Assembly: GCA_964019155.1 (NCBI GenBank)
Contig: OZ025245.1
Coordinates: forward strand, 31,767,545 to 31,831,544
Source of the DNA: Osedax fenrisi
Lineage: Eukaryota > Annelida > Polychaeta > Sabellida > Siboglinidae
Direction: 5' to 3'
DNA: 64,000 nt
The stretch's first letter is position 1. The number at the start of each line of letters is the position of its first letter. Position numbers and translations under genes: made by a program. The notes below the pieces were generated by a model. It searched no databases. It was not told the origin of the DNA and saw only the letters and a list, made by a program, of their open reading frames with translations. Shown here piece by piece: positions 12,153 to 25,497 of the stretch.

Positions 12153-12546
12153 TATGTGAGTTTGTGTATTTACAGTGAAATCTAGCTGTATAATATAGTT
12201 AACTACTTTGAGAATCACGCTGCGAATATTTACTATATTTATTAATAGTCATATATTTACAATATTGTGTAGAATTCTGGGAATTTCCCAGTAAACAAAG
12301 TGAACAAAAATATGTTTTTTAAATGTTTTTAGAATGATACAAAAGATAAAAGATAAACTTTGTTATATTGCTAAATTTCATTTTAAATTATACAAAAAAT
12401 TACAAAAAAAATATTAAAAAATTAAATTTTGTTTTTTTAAAATTAATTTTTTTAAAATTATAAATGTTTTTATTATATGATTTTGAACACTTGTATAATA
12501 TTGCAATTGTGATCGCTATGGAGTCTATTACAAAGGATCGATGATC

Positions 12547-12563
12547 GTGATGACGTCATCACT
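12547..12563. other. palindrome containing TGACGTCA
   Basis: GTGATGACGTCATCAC is a perfect 16-bp palindrome with a core identical to the CRE/ATF site. No gene is adjacent, so a regulatory role is not supported. Confidence 0.35.
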
Positions 12564-12737
12564 GACCATCACTATTGCTCACAATACCTACTATATAATA
12601 CTGTCATTAGGATATGATAATACTCGATTTAAAAAGCATATTATAATATATTTAAACTAACAAAGCATATTTATATATAAACGTAAACCAACGTATCATG
12701 TTATATCTGTCGCATTCACACATATCGTCAAAGGCAG

Positions 12738-12890
12738 GATTACTAACATCGATAGTTCGATAGTTATCTCGCACCTCAATGGTCAATACGTCGTACAATG
12801 TATAGTATTGTATTGACCGTTGTGGTGTGAGATAAATGTTACACTATCCTACACTATCACTATTGCACTATATATGTTAGTAATTATTCC
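12738..12890. repeat. foldback element, about 150 bp
   Basis: Outer arms ATTACTAACAT and ATGTTAGTAAT enclose a second, longer imperfect stem. That stem is TATCTCGCACCTCAATGGTC against the complement of GACCGTTGTGGTGTGAGATA. Structure of a small foldback MITE or a long hairpin. No target duplication was seen. Confidence 0.55.
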
Positions 12891-13499
12891 TTTATGCAGT
12901 GCCGTATTTCTATAGATTTATATTTTACTTTGTAACTATCATTTATACTTATATCTATTGATATAACTATTTTGAATTTATTTTTGATTTATAAAATCAA
13001 TTATGTATAGCTTGTATATTGCGAGTAGGTATAATTTGAATTTTATATTTATGTATTTATATATATATATATATTATTTTTATTTAATATACAATATATG
13101 ATATGTACATATGCATGTAGGTATATATACCTACCTGTATATTATAGTGCTTATACATATGTATAAACGTATTTATACATACATGTTTATTTGTATTTGT
13201 ATATATGTAGGAGAACGTATTATTGTATATTATGCAATATATTAAAATAAATTAAAAAAAAAGTGAATAAACATATTTACCTTAACGATTTTCTAAAGAA
13301 TGTAATAAACTTTAATGTAATATATCTATACTATAGATTCTATAGTATGTATTTTATTTAGGTGAACTATAAATCTATGATTATATAAATGTATTTAATT
13401 TTATCTTTGCTTTGGTATTTATATATATATATATATATAAATTCAATCAATAAATATTAAATGAAAAGAAAAACATTCAATCAATATATATAAATTGGT

Positions 13500-13555
13500 G
13501 TGTATACACCATAGAGCTAGAAAGAAAGTTTATCTCTAGCCCTGTGGTATACACA
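13500..13555. other. imperfect hairpin
   Basis: TGGTGTGTATACACCATAGA…AGCTAGAAAG pairs imperfectly with TCTCTAGCCCTGTGGTATAC about 20 bp further on. A stem of about 25 bp. Could be a MITE relic; a small-RNA precursor cannot be judged from sequence alone. Confidence 0.35.
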
Positions 13556-14085
13556 ATGTGTATTACACATGTTTATATATAATATATACTATATACATAT
13601 GTGTGTACTATTAGTAATATAATGCATTAACATAAATCCAATTTTAAATACATTATTAGGAAGTGATATATAAAGATATGTATAATATGTATAAAGATAT
13701 CCATAATACAAATAATAATACCAATAAGAATGTATTGTATGGAAATGTGATTATTTATTACGATTGTAGTATGTTATGATATGCAACAGTTCTCCTCCGT
13801 ATTAAGTAGATATCCCGTGACTCACCGATAATGTTACTACATCGCGGTGACTCATACTCGTGTATAGATATACCTAAGCAACAGTACACTAGCGCTGTAT
13901 ACGGGTGATACGCAATCGTACACAATAGTATTAATACAAGTATTCAGGTCACCGTATCCTACATTACAATATGTTCTAGTGTCGTTATTATTTTAAATAT
14001 ACTTCTTCTCTATTTTACTGTCGCTATTACCCTAGAGCTATTATGTTTGATAATTATATATATTAACACACTAACTATAATATTA

Positions 14086-14118
<33 letters not shown>

Positions 14119-14673
14119 AACAATGCATTACCAATACATCCCATAACCTCATATAACCTCATATAACCTAGTATAACCTATAACCTAGAGTTATAGGAGG
14201 TCTTGGCATTACACACTGTTCATTGTGTACACACACCCATATACACATACACACACACTAACACATACACACACACACACATACACATATATATACACAT
14301 GCAGACATAGAGATAAAAACTGATCTGGCTTATCTTAAAACACATATCCATTTACAAAAATCGAATTAGTATACCTACTGAAATACATCCTAAACTTCCT
14401 ATATATATGTACATCAAATAATCAATTGAATTTAAAAATAGAAATAACTAGTGGTCATCACATACTGTTAAAACACAATCTACCTAAGACTAACTTTCCA
14501 TTTCACTGGAATAAACTCCACAGGATTATAACTAACGAAAAACACTTAAAACAAATTTAAACAAATTTAAAACAACATAGATACTTACTTGAACTAACTT
14601 TATGAACTGCACTTTAACACACACTAACACATTTCCATACAATTCATTATTATTATTGTATTTTCTATTATAG

Positions 14674-14748
14674 ATGTCTTTAGATAACTGTATACGACAA
14701 CTCCGTATGCTTATACATGTAAATGCAGATGTTACGCTTGCTAACTCG
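14674..14748 (+). other. possible internal exon
   Basis: A pyrimidine-rich acceptor (TTTTCTATTATAG) is followed by 75 nt of open frame (MSLDNCIRQLRMLIHVNADV…NS) and a strong donor (TCG|GTACGT). The exon is a multiple of three with both junctions in phase 0. No partner exon was identified and the peptide is not recognised. Confidence 0.35.
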
Positions 14749-14925
14749 GTACGTGGGTATGCCTACACATATGTTACAGACACGCCCCCTTTAGTGCGTG
14801 TTGTATGCGTATGTGTATACGCATTGATTTGCTTATACAGCGTAATGGCAGGTCACGTGTAAAGCTTGTATTGAATTCCCTATCATATTTAAATATAATG
14901 TATTATAAGTTATGGTATAGTCACT

Positions 14926-14957
14926 GATATATAATTAGGTATACCTAATTATATATC
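14926..14957. repeat. perfect 32-bp palindrome
   Basis: Two 16-bp halves (GATATATAATTAGGTA and its exact complement) with no spacer. It lies close to the midpoint of the R4 and R6 inverted repeat pairs. Confidence 0.95.
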
Positions 14958-17391
14958 TGTGGTTATAGTAGAAGATACGGTAATATAACATACGGGTGTG
15001 GTCAATAGTAGGTGGTCAATGCTAATTAGAAGCATTAGATGTCCACTCGTGACCTACATACACGGATTACATCATATTATATAACAACTGTGTGACGTGT
15101 GGTAATGTGGCGCCAGTAATTAAGATCTGTATAGACTACTGACTTCGTACATTATCGCTCACTACAACTATTGCACTCCGAGTGGCAACTCGTTCCTGAA
15201 GGTAATTCTTTGTTATTGATTATTTACATTAATATTACACATAAGATAAATTTAAATAGGATACAAAAACATTGATTGTGTAAATAAATAATCAATAGCT
15301 GTGTATTTTCATCATACAATATAAACAAACATAACATCTATCTAGTTGATAATATATACCGACATCGTATACAACGTACAACCTATTACCTATTACCTAT
15401 TACCTCGATATACAGACACTTTATATGTGATTATATCTTATGAATTATAAGTTATAACATGTATACATATTATATTATAGTATATATATTATATATTATA
15501 TTATATATATATACATAAACAGGTATATATATATATATGTATATATAAACCAAGCTATAATAATGATAATAGTAAAATTCATTAAATCGTAGTATTGTAG
15601 AATTAATATTACTAGTATTTAACAATAATAATAATATATGTATAGATATTATATTAATAAAATATATTTATTATATAGGATATATAATTTATTTCTGAAC
15701 AAAATAATACAAATTAAAATAGTTAGAAAAGAGTAGCTAATTTATTACAATTTTATTATATACGTATCTCTAACGACATCTCAGTTTGGTAATCTTCACT
15801 TATAATAAACTCTCGATAGAGTAAACATTTTCAAATGATTTGTTGTATATCAATCTATAGGTTATAATAACACACACACATACATACATACACACACATA
15901 CATACATACATACATACATACACACATATATATATATATATGAAATGTACATCTAGGTGAATAAATTGTATATTAAAATGTCAATATATGTGCGATTAGA
16001 TACAAGCTATATCCTAATGTAACTCTATATATGTATAGTTTATCATTTAGATATACTATACTATTACCTACAATAGATAAATAAAATGTATATTAATTAA
16101 ATATCACAATGACAGTACTCGAGTATAGATATAAGATAATGATAGTATATGTATTATAATACATAATACATAATATATATATATTATATTTAGTACTAAA
16201 TATATAGTACTACAGTTCTATAGTATACAAGGTCGCGTTCAATTGCGATAAGAAAATACTGTGGTCGAAGTGACTCATAGAGTTAAGGAGACTCTCTAGC
16301 ACTATGGAGTGACAGGTCAGATAATTACTAATGTCCCCTATTACACAATAAGTATATTACGTAATCATATGTCAGCGTCGCTCTTACCATTATAACGCTA
16401 GTATATTCGTGATCTGCTACTGCTATTATAGTATATACTGTATTACATTGAATACAGTAAGTTAAATGTTATATACTTTACGAATGTATATAGGCGTATA
16501 TACGTGAGGTTATTAATGTTATTACTAATAAGCATATCAATATACACACAATATAAACTACGTTATTAATTTATAGGTTGTACACAATTGTTATGTAATA
16601 ACTAGAATACAAATCATGCGTTATTATGTCATAATCAGTCTATTTGATATACAATGCATTAATGTCACTAGAGATATAAATAGAACTGACCAATTCATTG
16701 CTTCCCGTGCAAACATATGTAGACCGCACAAATGACCAATAGAACACCTTCATGTAATAGTGACATACAGTGATTTGTTATCTATAGCTAGTGGTGCCAG
16801 AATACATGTGACAATGGGCTGTATTGTATCTTATACATACTGACATGTGAAAGTATTCAATTGTGATTTAATATTATTTAATTGTTGATATTTATATTTA
16901 ATATAATTTATTTAATTGAAGTTGTACCCAATTTGTGATATTCTATTTAAGATATCACTTGTGAATTATCAATACAATTAATTGCATTATTATCTACCTC
17001 GAAAGATAAATATAATTATAAATTTAATATAATAGATACTATAGATAATATCTATTAGATATATCTATATATACTATAATAATAGTATTTATAAATAGTA
17101 AATTTAATATAATATAGACTATAGATATACTATATTAATATTATTTATAAATAGTACATTTAAATAACTGTGAATATAAATACATGTATGTATTCGAACA
17201 TACAAGCGAAAGCAAATATAGAATATTCATTAATACTGGTAATTCATACGACATATTACCCACATTATTTATCATATCCTATTGTATTAATATCGTCTTC
17301 ATGCTTACATTTTGTATTACCAATGTTTTCATATTTTACTTTATCTCATGCGAGATGTATTTATATACATGACATATGTATGTAACTTAAG
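14958..17391. other. AT-rich with scattered GC-richer islands, no firm gene
   Basis: Islands at 15090-15201 (ending in AAG|GTAATT) and 16225-16315 have coding-like frames but no matching partners. Microsatellites include CATA repeats at 15885-15930. No gene can be supported. Confidence 0.4.
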
Positions 17392-18006
17392 GGGACGAGA
17401 TACCATTGATTTTTTCGGAAAAAAATTGAATTTCAAATTTTTTTTTAATGTAAAATTATAATATTTCAAATATTATCTTTAAAATGGTGTTTAAATTATT
17501 TTCATTACATTATTCATTTTGTTTATATTATATTATTTGTACCTATATAATCATATTGTTTATATTCATATATTATATTTGAAACTTGATTTACTCAGAA
17601 TAATTATTTTGCATTTTGTATATCTCCAATTAATGTCTCTTCTTATTCAATATTGAATATTTTTTCTTCAAATTTTCACAATATTATATATAATATATAA
17701 ATGAACAGTATGATTAATTATTCTATATATATAATATATGTAAATTTACATAAATTGTAAATTTAGTGATAATTTGTGATAAATATCTTAATTAATTATT
17801 TTTTTTTATAATTAATCATTTTATATTATTTATGTTAATAATTATTAAAATATATTCAACCATATGATAAAGCTATATGTTTATAATAAGATTGTTAAAA
17901 AATGATTACAAAAACTTTAATATTATAAGAGTTTATACATTTTTAAAACATGCTATTATCCCTATCTTTTACATGTATACTGTTTATAAGTAGCTGGTGC
18001 CCTTAA
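17392..18006. mobile_element. possible TTAA-flanked MITE
   Basis: The left end reads TTAAGGGGACGAGATACC and the right end complement TTTAAGGGCACCAGCTAC. The ends are roughly inverted and begin directly after TTAA on both sides. The interior is AT-rich without ORFs. TTAA targets are typical of piggyBac elements, but the GGG start is not the usual end, so this is tentative. Confidence 0.35.
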
Positions 18007-18244
18007 ATACAATGACAATAAGAGTTCACATACGTGATGGACAGTACAGTGGTAATGAGCGATAATGCCATGATACTACTAGGTATACTATATGTATCTT
18101 AATCACTGGAGCCCCTATTATATAACGGTATTAATGTTCACTGGAGCATACATATATATATATATGTGTGTGTGTGTTTGTGTGTGTGGGTGTGTGTGTT
18201 AAAATCGTGTTCTATCAATGTGTTGATATATTAGTATATAGTAT

Positions 18245-18740
18245 AAACGAAGGTATCGGGGACCCATTTAAATCCCTAGTATATACTATACACACCCTCG
18301 GTACATGAACATTTTGTAACGATTAATTAGTACATACGTTTTATCACGAATAACATTACGATATTTGTAAACGTATATATATATATATATATATATATTA
18401 ACCCCTATTATAAATGATATGTCAAGGATATGTCCTTATATATCTGATAAATGCCATTAATAATTCATACTTTTATCAATAACTATTTACCATCGATGCT
18501 ATTTACAAGCGGATAATTTACTCGCGTATTAATTTACACCCCTCACAAAATATAATTGCGGGCGTTATTATCAGCAGGTATAATACAGCGTTCATTAAAT
18601 GTCTATTATCCGCTCGAACAACTTCTATACTATGTTAATACGTCATTATGTTATGCAATATTACGTATATATTATAATATTAAGGTTGCATCACTGCTTT
18701 TGAGGCTAAACCAACATAAAGGTTAGCTTTTATATCTGTG
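18245..18740 (-). repeat. dispersed repeat R6, right copy
   Basis: Inverted counterpart of 11545-12000. The AT run at 18375-18400 is an expansion specific to this copy. Confidence 0.8.
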
Positions 18741-19492
18741 AATACTGTATATGATCTTCATATGCTTGCGTGAGTGCATTCATTGCATTGTTAATATCGA
18801 TTCTACACGTATCTATATATATATAGGTAGGTATATATATACCTATCTTATAGGTATTCATTATAATAATATCAACTAATTGAGATAATTATAGATATCA
18901 TATATTATATAATATATTAATATATATATTAATTAATTTTGTAAAATAGTTGATAAAATGGATATTTTAATAGAAGTATTTATTTCATTTAAAATTTTGT
19001 TATTTTATTAATGATCTATAAAAAATTCAAATACAAATGATTTAAAATTAAAATATTTATAAATATCATTAAATCAAATCAAAATATAATAAATATTTAT
19101 TTACTACAACAAAATCAAACATGAATGTATGCAATAATTTTGAATACAATTCAGATACTTTTTCAAAAGTTATTTAAATTTTATTCTTAACAATATCTAC
19201 AAAATAATAATATATATTTATTGATTTATATATATACCTATTGATTATTATGATATTTTTTGAGTACACATTTTATTTGCCTAACAATTAAAACGTGGAT
19301 AGGTATGTATAGCTATGTCTGTATTCCTTAGTCAACATTTATTTTCACTTTATTTACATTACCGTATAATTTGTCTATAAACTGATTTCATTCATTCATT
19401 ATAATATAAATTATAGATTATGGGATATTTTGTTGTATATGTATAATATAATTTAAATTAAATTATATATAATATTAAGGTTAATTAAATTA

Positions 19493-19523
19493 CTAAGATA
19501 CTAGTAGCCTACTAGTATCTTAG
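19493..19523. repeat. perfect 14-bp stem with 3-nt loop
   Basis: CTAAGATACTAGTA and its exact complement separated by GCC. No T-run or gene nearby to suggest a terminator. Confidence 0.8.
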
Positions 19524-19881
19524 GCTAATAATTTAAAATATGTCTTAAATAACGGGGTATAAAAGAGAGTATAGCCCCTGGTATTACCTGTGGGGCTGCT
19601 CCCCCTATTACGATGTACCATGATCATTTAACATCACATTGTAAAACTAACTACCATGAATGAAATCGTTGATTTATGGCATGCATATCTTAATAGGCAA
19701 AACAATCATCTAGCATGATAAAGAACACTTATTTAATTCACTATTAAATATATTATACATTTACATAGGAGAATAAAGTTATTTACAATTTTAATAATAT
19801 ATAAATTGTATGAAATATGTGAAATAAATGTTATTTAAAAATATGATTACAAATATGCTAAATAAAGTGATATCAAAGTTC

Positions 19882-20327
19882 GCCAATTTTCCAAGGAAAG
19901 ATATTATAATTACGGGACATTTTGTAATTCTATTTTGTATAAAAAAACCAACAGTGCCACCTATATAGGGTCAATTTTCAGAACTATGTTTGTTTATAAT
20001 GTAAATTCGTATCAAACTATGCTCTTTTAAAATGAAAAATGATATGCTTTAAATTATTATTTGTATTATGAAAACTAAATATTCATTACTAATATATAAC
20101 TAAGCAATAGGATATATTGGTTTTAAATGCTATATACATATCTATATGGTGAGTAAAAGCTATATTATATATTTCAAAAAATTTAATAAAGCAATGAAAA
20201 CATTGTAGTATTCAAATCACAGCAAATTTAATATATTTGTCAATACTGCTGCCTGCAGTGTATGTATGAATACTAATCACATTGTGTAGATAGTGAGTGT
20301 TATATCTTTGATTCGTAAAATATTTGG
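19882..20327 (-). mobile_element. MITE family M1, copy 3
   Basis: Inverted and more diverged than the copies at 6305 and 50159. The conserved ends (AAAGATAT…TAACACTCAC when read on the minus strand) and internal words such as GTAAATTCGTAT are still recognisable. Its short frame is destroyed. Confidence 0.7.
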
Positions 20328-20802
20328 TTATATACTCTATATATTACTCCACTTTTTTACTTGTATGTTACATATATATTTTGACAAATAAATATCCATT
20401 ATTATCTCAAGCTATATTTATTTGATAATTTTTACGTTAATTTATAATATAGGTTAACTCAGTTATTTCTTAAGAATATTTAAATATATTATAATTTATA
20501 CCTAAATATAATACTTATTTGGAATAATTCAGTAAATAATCGTATTTTGGTTTAGATCAATGTCATTGCATGAGCACCATACATGTTTATCCTCATGTAT
20601 TTCATGTAATAAGTAATCCGTTAATATTCTCTTCACAAACAGATGTAAACAATAGACACAGAGAGGATGGAGCTATAGATGGAGCTCTAGATATAGTCAA
20701 CAATCAAGTTAGCCCCTATGTATACCTAACCATCGAGTCTGTAATACATGTACAGTGAAGGATATCAGTATTACTGCGCTATATAGAGTTTTAGATTACA
20801 AC

Positions 20803-20871
20803 TTATGATCATCATAAGAATCATCATTCTCACCACCATTAACTTCATCATCATCTTCATTGGCATAGTAT
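20803..20871 (-). other. possible terminal exon, acidic C-terminus
   Basis: The minus strand reads YANEDDDEVNGGENDDSYDD followed by HKL and TAA, a composition typical of an acidic protein tail. It may equally be a decayed GAT/TCA microsatellite. No acceptor or upstream exon was identified. Confidence 0.25.
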
Positions 20872-21305
20872 TTTATATATTAAATAAAGTGTACAAATTT
20901 GTTATAGAATTTATTAACATTATATATGAATAATGTAGTAAATAATAGATTAATTGCGAGTAGAGATATATTCAAGCTATATTCAAGCTATACATACACA
21001 GTAGCCGTAGCTGTTTACCTAGGCAGCACCTCACAGTTGTAAACATCACTTACCCACAGATAACCTGCAAAACAAAGGGAGCTAAACCACGCAGTATACA
21101 TATCAAATGCATCATAACTTGCTGACAGATCAAGGACTATCGGGTTAGCCCCTCCCACTTCTAGTATGACCTCTATTAACCTATTTCTCTAACATCAGTG
21201 TTACCCGTTGTCAATCTTATAATATTTACATTCTAAATAATGAAGTTGTAATCCTATCTTCTCTGACGATGACATTGTATATTTTATTGTACTTTAGCCT
21301 ACGAT

Positions 21306-21426
21306 GCACTACATATCCCTATACATTACATAGTTTTAATACATCTTATTAGAATAAGAAAAGCGCGGGATATTTTATATTAAAATGATAATAGTTCAGG
21401 ATATATTTGTTAGTATAATATCTCAT

Positions 21427-21462
<36 letters not shown>

Positions 21463-21580
21463 GTGTATGTATAGAGTTAACGCCCAATAACTCGCTCTTT
21501 TTAAAAGTGAAGCTAACTTGGCTTTTTAACTACGTAGATACACATATGAATAATTCAATATCTTCTAAAAACGCGCTATT
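21306..21580 (-). repeat. dispersed repeat R4, right copy
   Basis: Inverted counterpart of 7978-8240, with the internal AC/AT microsatellite expanded at 21428-21465. About 225 bp separate it from the right copy of R3; on the left side the gap is 6 kb. A GC-richer island with an open frame (about 21641-21775) lies in that 225-bp gap but is not recognised. Confidence 0.75.
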
Positions 21581-21805
21581 TCAGACATATTTTATCTGTT
21601 CCATCTAGTCTGAGTATGCTGGAGTAGACTGTATATACGTATATCGTCGCAGGTCTCATCGCGTACCTCTGCAATGTAAACCGTTACCACGGTAACACAC
21701 ACTTTAACACAGTGAACCTGTATCACGACACCACGCACTGTATCGCCTATACCGATAGATATATCTAATAACGTGTATGACCAATAACTGTCTTATTCCT
21801 TATAC

Positions 21806-22166
21806 ACAACAAATAGTCGGTTGATATAAATAGATGTTCTATTATGTAAAGGTAATGCCAATGATTTGAAAAAATGTATTTGGACATGCTTATTTATTTA
21901 TCGATTGAAATTCTAACGGAATAGACATATTTACTAAAATATGCCTCGTCTAAATGAAAGTACTGACAAATTCACTCTAGATATAGATATTTAAACTAAG
22001 CATTTTACTGAAAATATTGTTAGTTCATTATGTTCAATCATGTACCTATTCTATAAACAATTTGAAAACATATTCTATACATAATTTTTAGAAACTTATA
22101 TATAACAAACAGTAATATTAGCGTTTTATTCTTATTTATTATTTAGAAAATACAAGTAAAATTGAT
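21806..22166 (-). repeat. dispersed repeat R3, right copy
   Basis: Inverted counterpart of 1600-1972 with few indels. Confidence 0.75.
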
Positions 22167-22173
22167 ATATGTA

Positions 22174-22352
22174 TGTAACAGCTGGAGTAGTAGGGCCCAA
22201 ATACAAGAAGCCTGTAGAGAGTTTTAATATTTATTGTAAGTAATAACCTGCGGAATAGTAAACATTAGATCTATACTCCTTGCTTCACTATATAACACAG
22301 TACCTTCCCTTATACTAATAAACCCTTGAACCTTGAATTTCTGTGTTATTAA
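22174..22352. other. possible LTR-like segment
   Basis: Begins TGTAACAGC, contains TATATAAC and an AATAAA, and ends near TTAATACA. This resembles a short LTR, but it does not match the gypsy LTR at 23012 and no primer-binding site follows. Weak call. Confidence 0.2.
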
Positions 22353-22389
22353 TACATATATTGTCACGTGACGAACAGCCCCTATCACT

Positions 22390-23011
22390 CGAAGTAACGG
22401 CCTGGCTGAACCGTGCACAGCCTGAAGGACATCTCGAAGAAGTCCGACAACTTCCAGATGTCGCTACTTCTACTACGATCTACACCAGTAATTGGATGGA
22501 CACGAAGCCCCGCTGAACTGCTCTACGGTCACAAGTTAGCAAACCCTTTGCCCGTTACCTACCCCGTAGACCCGTCCCACAAGAATACATCGTCGTCTAA
22601 TGTGTGAACCGCTCGACACTACGATAAGAACAAGTCTCACCGATACCTGTCCGACATAGAGCCCCTCACTAACATTCACTACCGCGACCATGTATCCAAT
22701 ACATGGAAGCCAGCTGTAGTAACATCGCAACGAGAGAAGCTTCGGAGACTAAGATATCTTCACCAACGATGGTTCTACCCTCAGGAGAAATCATAGAGAT
22801 ATCCGCCCCACTACCCCGTCGACGCGTTGTAGTACCAACACACCTAGATGCACCCGCGCATCACCCCGAGCATCATGTCCTACCAGCTACTCCGTTGACA
22901 CTCGGTCTGGAACTAGATAACCAGACCTCACCAACTATAACACTGCGTCTATCTAATTGTAACGCACCGCTCGTCTTATAAACGTGTAGCCTTTTGTATT
23001 ACAAAGGGGGA
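22390..23011 (+). mobile_element. Ty3/gypsy retrotransposon, 3' part (integrase end)
   Basis: The internal region of a 5'-truncated gypsy element. The frame at 22413-22607 shows the end of the integrase core (LLLLRSTPVIGW, then SPAELLYGHKLANPLP). After a frame change, about 22610-22790 resembles the integrase C-terminal part (HYRDHVSNTWKPAVVTSQ then REKLRRLR). A purine tract AAAGGGGGA at 23003-23011 lies directly before the LTR, as expected for a polypurine tract. Stops and frame changes show it is dead. No gag, protease or reverse transcriptase remains. It sits about 165 bp upstream of the first JmjC-like exon. Confidence 0.85.
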
Positions 23012-23267
23012 TGTTATATGTCTACATATATCTATGTATTGACACATATATATATATATATATACGAGGTTCTTATGTAATAGTATTCAACATACCATAT
23101 CGACATGTAACAACCTTGTTATTGCGAGCTATAAACCCTGACATGTTCAGAGCAGGAATATATCCACCACACGCACCACCATTGGCTGTGAGCTTCCCCA
23201 TAAGCCAGCCTCTAAGTGTATATATCAACGCCACAATACTTGCTCGTTCCTACACGTTAACATAACA
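23012..23267 (+). repeat. gypsy 3' LTR
   Basis: 256 bp beginning TGTTAT and ending ATAACA, the short inverted ends of an LTR, immediately after the polypurine tract. An AT microsatellite lies inside at 23047-23065. GTGTATATATCAAC near 23218 could be the TATA box. The 5' LTR was not found. Confidence 0.75.
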
Positions 23268-23431
23268 ATAAGTACTATATTCGCATGCCTTTTAAACTAT
23301 CACTATCTTTTAATATGATTGCAATTATTACATTTAAGTGATTTTCTAATAAATATTTAATTTCAACAAATCTCTGCCTTTACCGGGACTTAAACCAGCA
23401 TCCTGTCAATCTTATACACACCCCTACACAG

Positions 23432-24930
23432 AATACTGGCACACGGAGCACTGTTCGTGATGTCTGGTATTAAGATGTGCAGACTGTACGGTGTGAAGTC
23501 TATGTATGTGAACACCCCAGGCACTAAGGGGCGTACCCTACAATATCAGGTCATGTGACCCCAGCTTAGCAGCCAACAGGGTTTAGCTTAGTTACTACCG
23601 CAACACTAACAATTTGATATAGTAGAACAATGGCCTACATATGCCACATAACATCAATGATAATTATGTGGAGGTTATTTATATAACATTTAAATTTAAT
23701 AAAGTAATCATTAAAGAAAGTTTTAATGACAATTTAATTTGTTTTATAATAAAAGAAAATGAAAATCATAAAAATGTTTTAATATCCCTTTACACAATAG
23801 TATGTCATAAATATCGGCATATTCACATGCATGATTATCAGTGGTAATTAATGCTTAACTTAATCACCAGGTGGACTGCGATAAGCAGGCACATGCAGAC
23901 TTCGCTAACGTCACCCGTCACTATTGCGAAGTGCTACCAGGAGATATGTAAGTCACTGTTGTAGGTGTGCTTGTCAGTATGTGTAGCATAGGTATAGAAT
24001 AGTATAGAATGTTTATTGAAATTATAATAGCTATCGTATCTTTTAGTTTCGTCAGTTTCATTATTTTCATAACTAGTGAAATTAAGACGGCAGTCGTATT
24101 AGTCGACCTCTTAGTCATCAGATAAATATACAGATTAACTCAGTATCACTTGATACATCCTATAGGGGCAAATACATTAGCATGGTATCACTAGATATGC
24201 ACTGATTATGGCAAACAGATTTACACCCGCATGCTGTAGGTTTGATATCTATGATTGTTTAACTTAATATCATAGATAATACTATATACACATATTATTA
24301 AAAAGACAATCATTTCTATTTACTATAAAATAGTTTAGTCTTAATTATTTATTGATTTTTGAGGTTCAGATGATTGTGATTATTTGTATTATGCAATACA
24401 TTTCTGAATGAACAAATTATAAATAATATATTATTATGTCAATTTATTAACTTTAGATTCATTGAAATTGATATGTAAATATTAGATTACTTATGGTATT
24501 ATTATCTTAGTTATACAATGCAAATATAGAATATATTAATAATTACTTTAATAATTGTATTTGTCATTATAGTGGATATATATTACTTATATAAGAACTA
24601 TACTAAAATCTGCATATATTATTATGTATTTAGTAAATATAATATTGGTAAATGTATTCATTAAATAAAAAGGTATTTTTTAGTTGTGATATTAAAATAG
24701 AATATCACGAGTTTGGACGAGTCCATTAGTGCGGGGGTGTAATATCAATATAATAACAACACCCCTATCACAAACACAGGCTATACATACACAGGTGGCA
24801 TCAGATCACCTCGCCTGAGCTCACAAGCAGTGTAAACATCTTCTGGAGCAACGATGAGGAGAACAACTTCCTAGCTAAATGTCTCATTAGTACCACCAGC
24901 ACCACCACCAGTATCAACCAGTGCCTTTAG
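23432..24930 (+). CDS. JmjC/cupin-like oxygenase (TYW5-like), 3' exons; possibly pseudogene
   Basis: Four exon pieces on the plus strand: 23432-23549, 23871-23947, a micro-exon at 24219-24235, and a terminal exon 24795-24930 ending in TAG. Splice sites are CTACACAG / GTCATG, AATCACCAG / GTAAGT, GCAAACAG / GTAGGT and ATACACAG. The peptide follows the C-terminal half of the JmjC/cupin_8 fold. It contains a SGIK…PGTKG segment, then RHYCEVLPGD, then IFTPAC and WHQITS, then SSVNIFW. From family knowledge, the His of WWHQ would be the third iron ligand of a 2-oxoglutarate-dependent oxygenase. TYW5 (wybutosine hydroxylase) is the closest family I recognise.

The oddity is the micro-exon. Its residues fill exactly the PGDxxxxPxxWWH gap, but with GT-AG ends it is 17 nt, one short of preserving the frame. 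Skipping it joins the outer exons in frame but loses the motif. The first half, including the HxD ligands, was not found; a gypsy element lies upstream. Confidence 0.6.
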
Positions 24931-25497
24931 TATGCCATCAATATATATTGCCATTAGTTAATTACCATCATTATTATCAGCAGCCAGTCTTTATTTCTAA
25001 TCTATCAACTAAATATGAAACAAAATAACAGTATTTTAAAATTTTATTTCTTGTCATTTTTCCTATTATTTATTTCCGAGCACCATTATTTCACATGCGT
25101 ATTAGTGCGATATCAATAGATAATAACATATTCATTATCAACCAGTGCATTATTTCATACAAGTACACTATCATTATGTGCTAATCTCATTAGGTAGTTC
25201 TTGAGGTCCGGTGTTAAGGTGCGTTCACACCAACAATTTCCGCAGGAAATTTCCGGTGGAAATGGGTATAGAGGAAATTTCTAATGGAAATAGGTGTGAA
25301 CGACTCAATTTCCGATGGAATTTCCGACGGAAATTCCATCGGAAATGAAATTCAACATGTTGAATTTATTTGTGAATTTCCGATGGAAATGATAATCATT
25401 CGGTATTTTATACTTGAATAAACTTTGACATAATTTATTATTTAAATTTGTATTTGTTATTTTAAAATTATTATATACATTTTATTTTATTTACATT

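Noticed and set aside
14145..14190. Telomere-like ATAACCT repeats
   Set aside because: Short, irregular and internal; they are part of a local simple repeat.
23383..23410. Another tRNA-like B-box (GGTTTAAGTCCCGG on the minus strand)
   Set aside because: No A-box or SINE body accompanies it.
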